Shown: positions 43,837 through 52,922, counted from the first letter of the stretch. The stretch is DNA of 64,000 bases from Microbacterium oleivorans NBRC 103075 (GCF_001552475.1 NZ_BCRG01000001.1:434001-498000); one strand, 5' to 3'. The notes: generated from the letters alone by a model not told the origin. Made by a program: numbers and translations.

Positions 43837-44796
43837 TCAGCGGTTCCGGTGATCCTCGGGGGCGAGGCGGGGTCCGCGGCGGGGTTCGACCACGCCGCTC
43901 GCCCAGATGAGGCGGATGACCCGCTGCCGCTGCCCTTTCCACGGCTCGAGCAGCTCCCGCATCCCGTCGTCGTCGACGCGTGAGCCGGTCAGCGCGTAGC
44001 CGACCTGATGGGCGACGTGATAGTCGCCGAAACTGACGGCGTCAGGGTCGCCGAACGCGCGGATGCGGGCCTCTGCGCTCGTCCAGATGCCCACGCCCGG
44101 CAGGCTCATGAAGACCCGATCACGGTCGTCCCCCGTCGTGGCAGCTGCGGCGGCACGCTCGATCGAGGCGCGTCGGCGTGCGGCGTCGACGATCGTGCGG
44201 GACTGCGGCGGTTCGAGGCCGGCACGGTGCCACGACCAGCTCGGGATCATGCGCCAGTCGGCCGGCGGCGCGTACATAGGGCGCGGGGTCGGTCCGGGCG
44301 CGGCGTCGCCGTAGTGGGTCAGGATCCAGCGCCATGCCCCGAAGGCCTGGAGCCCCGTGACCTTCTGCTCGAAGACGCCGCTGACGAGCGCGTCGAAGAC
44401 GAGGTCGGTCGCCCCGATCCGCAGATCGGGCCTCCTCCGGTGCACGTCTTCGATGAGCGGATGCCGAGACGCATCGAACTCGGCGGGGTCGTCGTCCGCG
44501 CCGCACAGGCGCGGCAGCTGATCCAGGGTCCACGCCGCACCGGGGCCCCACGCGGCTGCTCGAACCGTCCGCAGTCCGGGGCGGATCGCGATCGTCGCGA
44601 CGCCCTCGGGGGTGCGGACCGCCCGCCAGATGACGCCGTCCACGGTCGTCTGCGACGGGTCGTGCGCTCCGCGCTGTTGATAGCGGATCGCGCCCGCCAC
44701 GTCGGTCGGGACCTTCGGACGGTACTCCGCCTCGAGCGGCTTGAGATGCGGGGACGGCGACGGATGCGGCATCCGTTCACGCAGTCCCGACCTCAT
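43837..44796 (-). CDS. DNA-3-methyladenine glycosylase II (AlkA-like, HhH-GPD)
   Basis: This 319-residue base-excision repair enzyme has the HhH-GPD core SLPGVGIWTSAEARIRAFGDPDAVSFGDYHVAHQVGYA, with the catalytic Asp in the SFGDYH position. The upstream VFDALVSGVFEQKVTGLQAFGAWRWI is the usual HhH-GPD helical block. It excises alkylated bases from DNA. TAGGGT lies 6 nt upstream of the ATG. No AlkB or methyltransferase partner adjoins it. Confidence 0.9.
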   Translation of the reverse strand: MRSGLRERMPHPSPSPHLKPLEAEYRPKVPTDVAGAIRYQQRGAHDPSQTTVDGVIWRAVRTPEGVATIAIRPGLRTVRAAAWGPGAAWTLDQLPRLCGADDDPAEFDASRHPLIEDVHRRRPDLRIGATDLVFDALVSGVFEQKVTGLQAFGAWRWILTHYGDAAPGPTPRPMYAPPADWRMIPSWSWHRAGLEPPQSRTIVDAARRRASIERAAAAATTGDDRDRVFMSLPGVGIWTSAEARIRAFGDPDAVSFGDYHVAHQVGYALTGSRVDDDGMRELLEPWKGQRQRVIRLIWASGVVEPRRGPRLAPEDHRNR

Positions 44797-44833
44797 GCCG
44801 ACACCCTACGTCCGGGCGCCGACAGCGGCCTGG

Positions 44834-45553
44834 TCAGAAGCGGTCGGGCGAGGGGGTGCCGTGGCCGTAGCGGATGACGACGTCGGCATGCCGGTCGAAC
44901 CGGTACCCGATGCCGCGGACCGTCCGGACGATGTCCTCATAGCGGCCGAGCTTCGATCGCAGGCGGCGGACGTGCACGTCGATCGTCCGCTCGCCCGGAG
45001 CGTCGTCGCCGTCGGCGTGGCTCCACAGGGAGGAGACGAGTTCGGTGCGCTCGATCGTCTGACCCTCGCGCAGCACGAGATACTGCAGGAGTTCGAACTC
45101 CTTGAACGTGAGCGCGGCGCTCTCGCCGTCGATGTGCACGCGGCGGCGGGAGATGTCGATCGTGACGCCACCGGGGACGTGCTCGTCGAGCGGCTCCTCG
45201 GGCTTGGTGCGGGCGACGGCGGCCGGCTCGTGAAGGGCCAGACGGACGACGTCCACATCGCGACCGCCGGCGCCGACGGGAGCGAGGGCGACAGTCGCGT
45301 GAGTCTCGGCGGAGGGGGCGAGATCGGCGATCGTGCGACGCAGTGCATCGACGATGACGGAGAGGCTGACGCCGTCAGCGGCGGCCTTCAGCTCGTCGAG
45401 GCCGACGTAGAGGGCGAAGCCGCGGGGTGCGGTCCCTGCCGGAAGGCCCGAGGCGGCCGGGCGAGGTGCGGCGGCCGGGGCGGGCGGGATGTCCTCGACG
45501 GCGCGGAGGTGACGGGGGGCGGCGGGTGCGGAGAGGAGAGCGGAGGTCGACAT
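44834..45553 (-). CDS. Winged-helix (OmpR/PhoB-type) transcriptional regulator without receiver domain
   Basis: This 239-residue protein has a C-terminal trans_reg_C DNA-binding domain (GVTIDISRRRVHIDGESAALTFKEFELLQYLVLREGQTIERTELVSSLW ... GERTIDVHVRRLRSKLGRYEDIVRTVRGIGYRF, residues ~135-228). The N-terminus has no receiver. Instead there is a Pro/Ala linker and a segment GFALYVGLDELKAAADGVSLSVIVDALRRTIAD that I cannot assign. AAGGA is 8 nt before the ATG. The transcript appears to start near 45840, giving a ~290-nt leader that encodes a cysteine-rich peptide and can form hairpins. Sulfur-linked regulation is therefore inferred. Confidence 0.85.
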   Translation of the reverse strand: MSTSALLSAPAAPRHLRAVEDIPPAPAAAPRPAASGLPAGTAPRGFALYVGLDELKAAADGVSLSVIVDALRRTIADLAPSAETHATVALAPVGAGGRDVDVVRLALHEPAAVARTKPEEPLDEHVPGGVTIDISRRRVHIDGESAALTFKEFELLQYLVLREGQTIERTELVSSLWSHADGDDAPGERTIDVHVRRLRSKLGRYEDIVRTVRGIGYRFDRHADVVIRYGHGTPSPDRF

Positions 45554-45573
45554 GGCGATGTCCTTCAGAGGGG

Positions 45574-45713
45574 GAACCCGGGTGCGGTAGCGGGTTCGGG
45601 AGTGTTGCGCGGATGGCCTCACTGGGGCCGATGTGCGAGACGCCCGGCATCCGCGTTGTGGGCGGAGGAGCCGGAGCCTCGGGGGTCTGACGACGCCGTG
45701 TTCAGAAACGGCG
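45574..45713 (-). promoter_or_regulatory. Leader region with hairpins between leader peptide and winged-helix gene
   Basis: On the minus strand, after the leader-ORF stop, two simple stems are visible: CGCCGT/ACGGCG (45694-45713, 8-nt loop), about 25 nt downstream of the stop, and GAACCC/GGGTTC (45574-45597), just upstream of the AAGGA site of the regulator. They are candidates for the switching hairpins of an attenuator. This is inference from sequence alone; no U-tract is present, so Rho-dependent or translational control is more likely. Confidence 0.4.
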
Positions 45714-45738
45714 GCGCGACCCGGCGGGGATCACCGTG

Positions 45739-45840
45739 TCAGCGACACATTCGGCAACACATGACTGCACGCTGCGGCATCATGATGCCGGCAGTTCCGT
45801 TCGCCTCCCGGGCGGACAGAGTGCGTGCGAGTTCAGTCAT
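45739..45840 (-). CDS. Putative cysteine-rich leader peptide (33 aa)
   Basis: The 33-codon ORF starts at an ATG at the predicted transcription start and ends TGT-TGC-CGA-ATG-TGT-CGC-TGA, i.e. a peptide finishing MCCRMCR. Three Cys codons, two adjacent, occur immediately before the stop; Cys codons are otherwise rare in this window. It has its own TTGACA-18-CATAAT promoter 7 nt upstream, so translation would be leaderless. This matches the logic of polycysteine leaderless small ORFs described in mycobacteria as cysteine-responsive attenuators. The downstream gene here is a winged-helix regulator. Confidence 0.6.
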   Translation of the reverse strand: MTELARTLSAREANGTAGIMMPQRAVMCCRMCR

Positions 45841-45847
45841 GTGGCTG

Positions 45848-45877
45848 ATTATGACGAACCGCGTCGGGATGTGTCAA
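45848..45877 (-). promoter_or_regulatory. Sigma-70-type promoter of leader peptide / winged-helix gene
   Basis: On the minus strand TTGACA (45877-45872), 18 nt, then CATAAT (45853-45848). Transcription would begin about 45840, at the A of the leader ORF ATG. This is the closest match to the full -35/-10 consensus noticed in the window. Confidence 0.75.
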
Positions 45878-45977
45878 ACCGCCCCGGCGTGGCGCGGTCT
45901 GCATGACGGAATGTGACAGATTGCTCAACTCGCACCCGATCGTCCGGCTCCACACGTGATCGGCGTAGCGTGAACGC

Positions 45978-46277
45978 ATGAGCGACCTGATCTTCACCGA
46001 CGAGAAGGATGCTGCGCGGTACACGCTGCACCGCGGCAAGGACCTCGTCAGTGTCCTCGATTACAACGACGACGGCCGGACCGTCGCCCTGACGCGGGCG
46101 TACACGATCCCGACCTTTCGCGGATCGGGCTACGCCGGGGAGCTCGTGAAGCGGGCGGTGTCCGACCTCGAGCGTCGCGGTGACCGTCGCGTCATCCCGG
46201 TCTGCTGGTACGTCGCCGACTGGTTCGAGGCGAACCCCGGTCACGAGGCGCTGCTGCAGGAGCGCCGGACTGCCTGA
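45978..46277 (+). CDS. GNAT-fold N-acetyltransferase (YidJ/COG2388-like)
   Basis: This 99-residue short GNAT protein contains the CoA-binding loop TIPTFRGSGYAGELVKRAVSDLERRG and the C-terminal VCWYVADWFEANP typical of the small COG2388 group. The acceptor is unknown. TAGCGT lies 6 nt before the ATG. The stop is within a 16-nt palindrome shared with the convergent gene. Confidence 0.85.
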   Translation: MSDLIFTDEKDAARYTLHRGKDLVSVLDYNDDGRTVALTRAYTIPTFRGSGYAGELVKRAVSDLERRGDRRVIPVCWYVADWFEANPGHEALLQERRTA

Positions 46278-46287
46278 GCGCTCAGGC
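46272..46287. terminator. 16-nt palindrome spanning two convergent stop codons
   Basis: gcctgagc followed by gctcaggc; both the TGA at 46275-46277 (plus) and the complement at 46282-46284 (minus) are inside. A compact shared terminator is likely. Confidence 0.6.
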
Positions 46288-46614
46288 TTCGCCGGGGCGC
46301 GGATCGCGGATCCGCCACCCCAGGTTCTCCAGCGCGCCCTTCAGGCGATCAGCCGCCGCGCGGGCGACCTCCGTCGACTCGTCGGAGCAGACGTCGATCG
46401 CGAGCGGAGGGGGATCGGCGAACTTCGGGATCTGCACCTCGGCCCACGCACCGGGCGACAGGCTCACCCGCGGGTAGGCGGTGCGGGCGTGCTCGACCGT
46501 GCCGTCGCAGGCGAAGGCGATCGTTTCGAGCGCATCGGGCTTCGTGATCGGAAGGTCCACGACGAGGGTGACCACGAAGGGCCCACCCGCAGTGTCACGG
46601 CCGTGTCCCGGCAT
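46282..46614 (-). CDS. Hypothetical protein
   Basis: This 110-residue protein reads FVVTLVVDLPITKPDALETIAFACDGTVEHARTAYPRVSLSPGAWAEVQI, then CSDESTEVARAAADRLKGALENLGWRIRDP. It has an alternating beta/alpha pattern resembling a small alpha-beta domain, with no family recognised. It has typical codon usage and converges with the GNAT gene with a 4-nt gap. The start ATG at 46614 is tentative. Confidence 0.65.
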   Translation of the reverse strand: MPGHGRDTAGGPFVVTLVVDLPITKPDALETIAFACDGTVEHARTAYPRVSLSPGAWAEVQIPKFADPPPLAIDVCSDESTEVARAAADRLKGALENLGWRIRDPRPGEA

Positions 46615-46738
46615 CCGGTCCCCTTTCGATGCGCGTGCGTGTGTCTTCGTAGCCGCCCCGGAGCGATGCGGTCAAGCCCGTCGCCGTGCGGCGCGTACGC
46701 GCCCACGATGAGGCGAAGACGATCACAAGGAGACTGCC

Positions 46739-47008
46739 ATGGATCACGACCACGCGGACGCGGAAGACAAGACGATCGAGGGCGCACCTGCCGGCGGATG
46801 GTCGACGGAGGGCAGCCCCGACGGTGCCGCCTCCGGCGCAGTGACGAACGAACAGAAAGAAGCCGAGGATGCCGCTGACCGCGGCCGCGGCGAGGGGGCT
46901 CCCATGCCGGAGCCCGCATCCGACCCGTTCGTCGAGAGCGCCGAGATCCAGCAGGGGCTCGACCCCGATGTGCTCACCGACGAGCAGGCGGATCGCCGCG
47001 GGGAGTGA
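46739..47008 (+). CDS. Acidic, probably disordered hypothetical protein
   Basis: This 89-residue protein is strongly acidic and rich in Gly, Ala, Pro, Asp and Glu (for example DAEDKTIEGAPAGGW, EIQQGLDPDVLTDEQADRRGE). No signal peptide or membrane segment is present. AAGGAG precedes the ATG. Short proteins of this type are common in Microbacteriaceae; the function is unknown. Confidence 0.65.
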   Translation: MDHDHADAEDKTIEGAPAGGWSTEGSPDGAASGAVTNEQKEAEDAADRGRGEGAPMPEPASDPFVESAEIQQGLDPDVLTDEQADRRGE

Positions 47009-47054
47009 ACTCGCCCGCCTCTCCGTGCCAGGAGGCCGGTAACGTGGGACGGTC

Positions 47055-48536
47055 ATGACATCGCCTGTAACCGCCAGCATCCCCCTGTCCTCATCGCAGC
47101 GCTGGCGGGCTTTCTGGGTATGCGTGTCGGTCGCGGCGTTCACGATCCTCGACCTCAGCAAGGTCAACGTCGGTCTGCCGGCGATCGAAGAGTCGCTCGG
47201 AGCGACTTCGACCCAGCTGCAGCTCGTCGTCTCGGGATACATCCTGACGTTCGGTCTCGCTCTCGTGCCGTTCGGCCGACTCGGCGATCAGCGTTCGCGC
47301 AAGACCCTCTTCGTCATCGGGCTCAGCCTGTTCACCGTCATGAGCGCGGTGTGCGCGCTCGCGCCGACCATCGAGATCCTGCTCGCAGCGCGCATCGTGC
47401 AGGGCATCGCCGCCGGCATCCAGATGCCCCAGGTCATGGGCACGATCCAGCAGCTGTTCACCGGTAAGGAGCGCGGGCGGGCCTTCGGCCTGTTCGGCGC
47501 GACGATCGGTATCGCGACCGCCTTCGGCCCCACGCTCGGCGGACTCATGATCGCCGTCGGCGGCAAGACTGACGGGTGGCGGGGCATCTTCTGGTTCAAC
47601 GTGCCGCTCTGCTTGCTCGTCCTCGCCGGCGTCATCTGGCTCCTGCCGCAGACCCGAAAGGCGAGCGGCCGTCCGCTGCAGCTCGACCCCGTCGGCATCG
47701 TGCTGTTCGCGCTCATGATCATGTCGCTCATGTGGCCGTTCCTGTTCACGACCGGTTCCCCCGACGACGACCCGAACCGCTGGTGGCTGCTCATCGTCTT
47801 CGTGCTGTTCGCGGCGGCATTCTTCTGGTGGGAGAGGCGGTATGCGGCATCCGGTCGTCAACCGCTCATCCCGTTCCGGATGTTCCGCATCCCGTCGTTC
47901 CGCAACGGGACGTTCGTCGTGGTGGCGTACTTCACAGCGATCCCGCCGATGTTCCTGTTGGGGACGCTGTTCCTGCAGGTCGGCGTCGGCCTCGAGCCGG
48001 TGTTCGCGGGCATGGTCTCGATCGGTTTCGCGGTCGCGAGCGCCGTCACGTCGTACTACGGCGGCCTGCTGGTCGCCCGGTTCGGCCGCCAACTCGTGAC
48101 GATCGGGCTCGCCACTGTGCTCGTCAGCGTCGTCGCACTGACGATCGTGACCTACACGATGCCCCCCGAGACCGTCGCCTACGGCATGGCCGCCGCGCTC
48201 CTCGTCGCTGGTGCCGGCGGTGGATTCGTCGTCTCGCCGAATCAGACGCTCACGCTCTCCGAGATCGCCGTCCGGGAGGGTGGTCTCGCCGGTTCGGTCG
48301 GCCAGCTCGGTCAGCGCGTCGGCACCGCGGTGGGCACCGCGGTCGGTCTGTCGCTGTTCTACTCGACGATCTACCGCGAATCGGATGCCGGACTCGAGTC
48401 GCTCGCGATCTTCCACGACGCGTACGCCTACGGGATGATCGCCGTCGGTGTCTTCCTGGCGCTTGCGACCCTCGTCTCGGTCGTCGACCTGGTCGCCCTC
48501 CGGCGCCGCGGCGTCACATCGGCCATCTCGGAGTGA
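47055..48536 (+). CDS. DHA2-family (EmrB/QacA-type) MFS multidrug transporter
   Basis: This 493-residue protein has about 14 hydrophobic segments. DHA2 features include DLSKVNVGLPAIEESLGATSTQLQLVVSGYILTFGLALVPFGRLGDQRSRK (helix 1 plus motif A) and RIVQGIAAGIQMPQVMGTIQQLF, then EVxGR-type and C-terminal motif VVSPNQTLTLSEI. It exports hydrophobic cations or drugs by proton antiport. TAACGT lies 9 nt upstream of the ATG. No regulator gene adjoins it. Confidence 0.9.
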   Translation: MTSPVTASIPLSSSQRWRAFWVCVSVAAFTILDLSKVNVGLPAIEESLGATSTQLQLVVSGYILTFGLALVPFGRLGDQRSRKTLFVIGLSLFTVMSAVCALAPTIEILLAARIVQGIAAGIQMPQVMGTIQQLFTGKERGRAFGLFGATIGIATAFGPTLGGLMIAVGGKTDGWRGIFWFNVPLCLLVLAGVIWLLPQTRKASGRPLQLDPVGIVLFALMIMSLMWPFLFTTGSPDDDPNRWWLLIVFVLFAAAFFWWERRYAASGRQPLIPFRMFRIPSFRNGTFVVVAYFTAIPPMFLLGTLFLQVGVGLEPVFAGMVSIGFAVASAVTSYYGGLLVARFGRQLVTIGLATVLVSVVALTIVTYTMPPETVAYGMAAALLVAGAGGGFVVSPNQTLTLSEIAVREGGLAGSVGQLGQRVGTAVGTAVGLSLFYSTIYRESDAGLESLAIFHDAYAYGMIAVGVFLALATLVSVVDLVALRRRGVTSAISE

Positions 48537-48591
48537 CCCCGCCCCGGCACGCCTGGACGGCGATGTCGGAGCCTCGATCTACCGTGTGAGC

Positions 48592-49740
48592 ATGCGCATC
48601 CTGCACACCTCCGACTGGCACATCGGGCGGACCTTCCACGGTCACTCCACGCTCGAGGCCCTCCGCGGTGTGCTCGATGAACTGATTGTGCAGGTGCGGG
48701 AGCACGAGGTCGACGTGGTGATCGTCGCGGGCGACGTCTTCGACTCCGCGACCCCCGCCGCGTCCTGCTACACGCTCCTCTCCGACACGCTCCGCGGCAT
48801 CGCCGACACCGGCGCACGCGTCGTCGTCACGAGCGGCAACCACGACTCCGCGGCGCGGCTGGGCTTCCAGGCCGGGCTGCTGCGCGACGGCATCCACGTC
48901 CTGACCGACCCGGATGCCGTGGGCGCACCTCTCACGATCGACGACGCCCACGGGCCGGTCCACTTCTACGGCATCCCGTACCTCGAGCCCGCGCTCCTCC
49001 GGCACAAGTGGGAGGGCGTGCGGACGCAGGCCGCGGTCCTGGGCCGCGCGATGGACCTCGTCCGGAGTGACCTCGCCGCCCGCGGTGGCCGCTCGGTCGC
49101 GATCGCGCACTGCTTCGCGGCCGGCGTCGAGCCGACGCCGCACCTCGAGCGCGACATCCAGCAGGGCGGTCTCGACGTCGTGCCGCTCGCCACCTTCGCG
49201 GGCGTCGACTACACGGCGCTCGGGCACATCCACGGCCGGCAGACGCTCGCAGAGGGCGTGCGCTACGCCGGGGCTCCCCTCCACTACAGCTTCGGCGAGG
49301 GGGCGAAGCCGCGCGGGTCGTGGCTCGTCGACCTCGACGCCGACGGGCTCGCCGAGGTGCAGTGGCTCGATCTGCCGGTGCCGCGTCGGCTCGTGACCCT
49401 GCGCGGCCCGTTCGCGGACATCCTCGCCGATGAGGCGCTCGCCGTGAACGAAGACGCCTGGGTCTGCGTCGAGTACACCGACGCCCTTCCTGAGGCCGAC
49501 CCGCTCCGGCGGCTGCAGCAGCGGTTCCCGTTCTGCGCGAAGGTCGTACATGCCCCCGCTGCGGTCCGCTCGGGGGAGCGGCGCAGTTACGTCGAGCGTG
49601 TCCGCGCGGCGCGGAGCGACCGCGAACTCGTCGAGGCGTTCCTCTCGCACGTGCGTGACGGGCAGGGGGCGACGGAGCGCGAGGGCGAGATCCTCGACGA
49701 CCTCCTCGACGAGCGTGTTCGCCAGGAGGCGATGGCGTGA
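48592..49740 (+). CDS. sbcD: Exonuclease subunit SbcD (Mre11-like)
   Basis: This 382-residue manganese-dependent nuclease subunit has phosphoesterase motifs MRILHTSDWHIGRTF (I), VIVAGDVFDSATP (II), VVTSGNHDSAARL (III, GNHD) and YTALGHIHG (V). With SbcC it cleaves hairpins and blocked DNA ends. The ATG at 48592 is fixed by TACCGT 6 nt upstream and by the conserved start of the family. Its stop overlaps sbcC by 4 bp (GTGA). Confidence 0.95.
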   Translation: MRILHTSDWHIGRTFHGHSTLEALRGVLDELIVQVREHEVDVVIVAGDVFDSATPAASCYTLLSDTLRGIADTGARVVVTSGNHDSAARLGFQAGLLRDGIHVLTDPDAVGAPLTIDDAHGPVHFYGIPYLEPALLRHKWEGVRTQAAVLGRAMDLVRSDLAARGGRSVAIAHCFAAGVEPTPHLERDIQQGGLDVVPLATFAGVDYTALGHIHGRQTLAEGVRYAGAPLHYSFGEGAKPRGSWLVDLDADGLAEVQWLDLPVPRRLVTLRGPFADILADEALAVNEDAWVCVEYTDALPEADPLRRLQQRFPFCAKVVHAPAAVRSGERRSYVERVRAARSDRELVEAFLSHVRDGQGATEREGEILDDLLDERVRQEAMA

Positions 49741-52706
49741 AGCTCCACCGTCTCGAACTGACCGGGTTCGGGCCGTTCCGCGAACGTCAGGTCGTCGACT
49801 TCGACGCGTTCGACGACGACGGACTGTTCCTCATCTCGGGGCGCACGGGCGCGGGCAAATCCAGCATCCTCGACGGGGTCAGCTTCGCGCTCTACGGCTC
49901 CGTTCCGCGCTACGAGGGCGGCGACCGTCGGCTGCGCAGCGACCACAGCTTCCTCACCGACCCGACCGAGGTTCGCCTGGAGTTCACGGTCGGCGACGTC
50001 CGCTGGCGCGTCACACGGTCACCCGAGTACGAGCGGCCCGCCAAGCGCGGCGGCGGTCTCACGCTCGAACCCGCTCGGGCGGAGCTGGAAGAGCAGGTCG
50101 ACGGGGTCTGGATCGGTCGCGCAGCGAAGCAGCGCGAGGTCGGCATCGCCCTCGATGAGATCCTGGGACTCAGCGCTGCGCAGTTCCAACAGGTGATCCT
50201 GCTCGCACAGAACAAGTTCTCGCGGTTCCTCCTCGCGGGCAACGCCGAGCGACAGCAGCTCCTCCGGACCCTCTTCGGGACGCGCCGTTTCGAGCAGTAC
50301 GAAGAAGCCCTCGAGCAGCGCCGGCGCGAGGCGCAGAAGCGGCTCGATGAGAAGGGTTCCCGAGTGCGGACCCTGCTCGAGGTCGCCGAGCGTGACATCG
50401 AAACGCACGGCCTCGCCGGTGAAGACGCCGATGTCGCCGACGCCGACGTGGCCGCGCGGGCCGCCGCCGTCGACCGTGCCGTCGTGCGCGCCGACTACCG
50501 GGTCGAATCTCGCGGGCACGAGCGTGACGCCGCCGTCGCGCGAGCGGATGCCGCCGCGGCAGCTCTGCAGCGTCTCACCGACCTCGCCAAACAGCTCGCG
50601 GAGCTCGATGCTGCCCGACGCGACCTCGACCGGCTCGACTCGCTCGCCGATTCGATCGCGGCCGATCGCGCCCGCCTCGAGGCCGCCCGGTCTGCGGAGG
50701 TCCTCCGCATTCCGGTCGAGAGCGCCGCGCGGGCGGTCGACCGCCACTCCGACGCGGCAGCCGTCCTCGACGCCGCCCTCGCCGACTGGCGAGCCGGCGG
50801 CGGTGTCGACGACGACGAGTTCGACGCGATCGTCGAGGCGCTGACGGCGGAGATCGCTCGCGCCCGTGCCGCCGCCGAGGCGGAGAAGGATGCCGCTGCC
50901 CTCACCCGTGCGCAGGGCTTGCGTAGAGGCACGCTCGAGGAGCTCGACACCGCACGCGCCGAGATCGAGCGCACCCGAGCCGCCGTCCCGGCGCGACGAG
51001 ACGCGCTGACGGCTGAGCTCGCGACCGCGCGTGAGATTGCCGCCCGCCGGGACGTCCTGGTCGCCGAGCGCGACAGTCTGACGGTCCAGCGGGATGCCGC
51101 TCAGAAGCTCGCCCGCATCGCCCCCGAGGCGGCGGACGCCGACGAGGCGTACGTCACCGCGAGCGCGGCCTCGGCCGAGGCATCCACCGCCGTCGCCGAC
51201 CTGCTGCGACGGCGACTCCGCGGGCACGCCGCGGAACTGGCGGCAGATCTCGTCGAGGGTGAGCCGTGCGCGGTCTGCGGGGCGATCGAACACCCGTCAC
51301 CGGCGACCAGTGACGAACGTCCCGTCACCGACGACGACCTCGCGGCGGCCGAGCGCGCCCGCGATGACGCGGCCCGACGCGAGCAGGACGCGGCCAAGAC
51401 GGCGACCGCTGCTCGGGAGCATCTCTCCGCGGCGACCGCCGCTTCGGGGGGAATAGCGCCGGAGGAGCTTGCGGACCGCCTGACCGAGACCGAGACGCGC
51501 CTCGTCGCCGCCGAGAAGGCGGCTCGGCGAGTGGCCGAACTCACCGACGAGCTCGTCGGCATCGAGCGCCTCGACACGGACGCCCGAGCAGAGTCCGAGG
51601 CGCTCGGGGCGCGTATCGCCACGACCCGCGAGGAGATCGCGGCCGCCGACGCCACCCTGGCCGCTCGTCAGACGGAGATCGACGCCGCGCGCGGCGACCA
51701 CCCGAACGTGGCCGCTCGCATCACCGCCGACATCGAGCGTCGCACGCTCGCGCAGCGGGTCGTGGCCGCCCGCCGCGACGCCGCCGAACGCGCTCGGGTG
51801 CGTGACGAGACGGTGATCGACCGGGACGCTCGGGTGGAGGCGTCTGTCTTCGCCTCGGCCGACGAGGTGCTGGCGGCACTGCTCCCCGACGCCGAACGCA
51901 CCGCGCTCGCCGCTCGCATCGACGAGCACACCGCCGCCGTGACTGCCGCGCAGGCCCGCCGGCTCGACCTCGAGCTCGCGACCATCGGCGAGGAGGTCGA
52001 CGACGTCGCCCTCGAGGCCGCGCGGGGCGCCGCCGATGCTGCCGCCGCCGAGCGTTCCACGGCGATCGCGTCCGCCGCGGACGCCGTGAGTGCCGCCGCG
52101 AGCCTCCACGAGCTGGCCGCGAGCATCCACGCCGCTGCCGACGCCGTGACGGGGGAGGCAGCGGATGCCGCCGTCGTCACCCGGCTCGCCGACACCGTCG
52201 CGGGGCGCGCTCCCAACACGATGAAGATGGATCTCGAGACGTTCGTGCTCGCCGCGGAGCTCGAGGAGATCGTGGCCGCCGCGAACCTTCGACTGTCCGA
52301 GATGTCGTCGGGGCGCTACACGCTCCACCACTCCGACGCGCGGCAGGCCCGAGGCGCCGCATCCGGTCTGTCGATCGAGGTTCAGGATGCGCACACCGGC
52401 CGGCTCCGCTCGCCGCAGTCGCTCTCGGGCGGAGAGACGTTCCTCGCCTCCCTCGCCCTCGCCCTCGGGCTCGCCGAGGTCGTCACGTCCCGCGCGGGCG
52501 GCATCCGACTCGACACCCTGTTCATCGACGAGGGTTTCGGATCGCTCGACCCGGAGACCCTGGAACTCGCGATGCGCACGCTCGACGAGCTGCGCGCCGG
52601 CGGACGGGTCGTGGGCGTCATCAGCCACGTCGAGGCCATGAAGGAGCAGATCCCCGCGCAGCTGATCGTCGAAGCGACCCCCGAAGGACCCAGCATCGTC
52701 CGCTAG
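49737..52706 (+). CDS. sbcC: Exonuclease subunit SbcC (Rad50-like ATPase)
   Basis: This 989-residue SMC-like protein has Walker A GRTGAGKSS (35-43) with KLHRLELTGFGPFRER at the N-terminus. Long Ala/Glu/Arg-rich coiled coils follow, with a zinc hook CAVC (about residues 510-513) between the arms. The C-terminal ATPase half is LSGGETFLASLALALGLAEVV with FIDEGFGSLDPETLE. It starts with GTG overlapping the sbcD stop, so SbcD and SbcC are co-translated. Confidence 0.95.
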   Translation: MKLHRLELTGFGPFRERQVVDFDAFDDDGLFLISGRTGAGKSSILDGVSFALYGSVPRYEGGDRRLRSDHSFLTDPTEVRLEFTVGDVRWRVTRSPEYERPAKRGGGLTLEPARAELEEQVDGVWIGRAAKQREVGIALDEILGLSAAQFQQVILLAQNKFSRFLLAGNAERQQLLRTLFGTRRFEQYEEALEQRRREAQKRLDEKGSRVRTLLEVAERDIETHGLAGEDADVADADVAARAAAVDRAVVRADYRVESRGHERDAAVARADAAAAALQRLTDLAKQLAELDAARRDLDRLDSLADSIAADRARLEAARSAEVLRIPVESAARAVDRHSDAAAVLDAALADWRAGGGVDDDEFDAIVEALTAEIARARAAAEAEKDAAALTRAQGLRRGTLEELDTARAEIERTRAAVPARRDALTAELATAREIAARRDVLVAERDSLTVQRDAAQKLARIAPEAADADEAYVTASAASAEASTAVADLLRRRLRGHAAELAADLVEGEPCAVCGAIEHPSPATSDERPVTDDDLAAAERARDDAARREQDAAKTATAAREHLSAATAASGGIAPEELADRLTETETRLVAAEKAARRVAELTDELVGIERLDTDARAESEALGARIATTREEIAAADATLAARQTEIDAARGDHPNVAARITADIERRTLAQRVVAARRDAAERARVRDETVIDRDARVEASVFASADEVLAALLPDAERTALAARIDEHTAAVTAAQARRLDLELATIGEEVDDVALEAARGAADAAAAERSTAIASAADAVSAAASLHELAASIHAAADAVTGEAADAAVVTRLADTVAGRAPNTMKMDLETFVLAAELEEIVAAANLRLSEMSSGRYTLHHSDARQARGAASGLSIEVQDAHTGRLRSPQSLSGGETFLASLALALGLAEVVTSRAGGIRLDTLFIDEGFGSLDPETLELAMRTLDELRAGGRVVGVISHVEAMKEQIPAQLIVEATPEGPSIVR

Positions 52707-52742
52707 GCAGTCGGCCTCGATTGAGCCCCGTAGGCTGAGGGC

Positions 52743-52922
52743 ATGAAAAAGGGCACGATCTGGACCATTCTCGGCGTCGTCATCGCCGTCGTCATCGCAT
52801 GGATCGTCGTGGACATCGCGCTCAAGGCGGTCTTCCTCATCGGGAAGCTCCTGCTCGTCGCCGTCGTCGCGCTGATCGTCTTCTTCATCCTTCGGTCACT
52901 GTTCAGCCGCCGCGACGCCTGA
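52743..52922 (+). CDS. Small membrane protein (59 aa)
   Basis: This 59-residue ORF begins MKKGTIWTILGVVIAVVIAW and continues as two hydrophobic helices separated by DIALK, then ILRSLFSRRDA. TAGGCT lies exactly 6 nt before the ATG, which argues strongly that it is expressed. It lies 36 nt after sbcC. The function is unknown. Confidence 0.72.
   Translation: MKKGTIWTILGVVIAVVIAWIVVDIALKAVFLIGKLLLVAVVALIVFFILRSLFSRRDA

Noticed and set aside
49737..52706. SMC/MukB-like condensin
   Set aside because: Zinc hook CAVC and overlap with sbcD identify it as SbcC.
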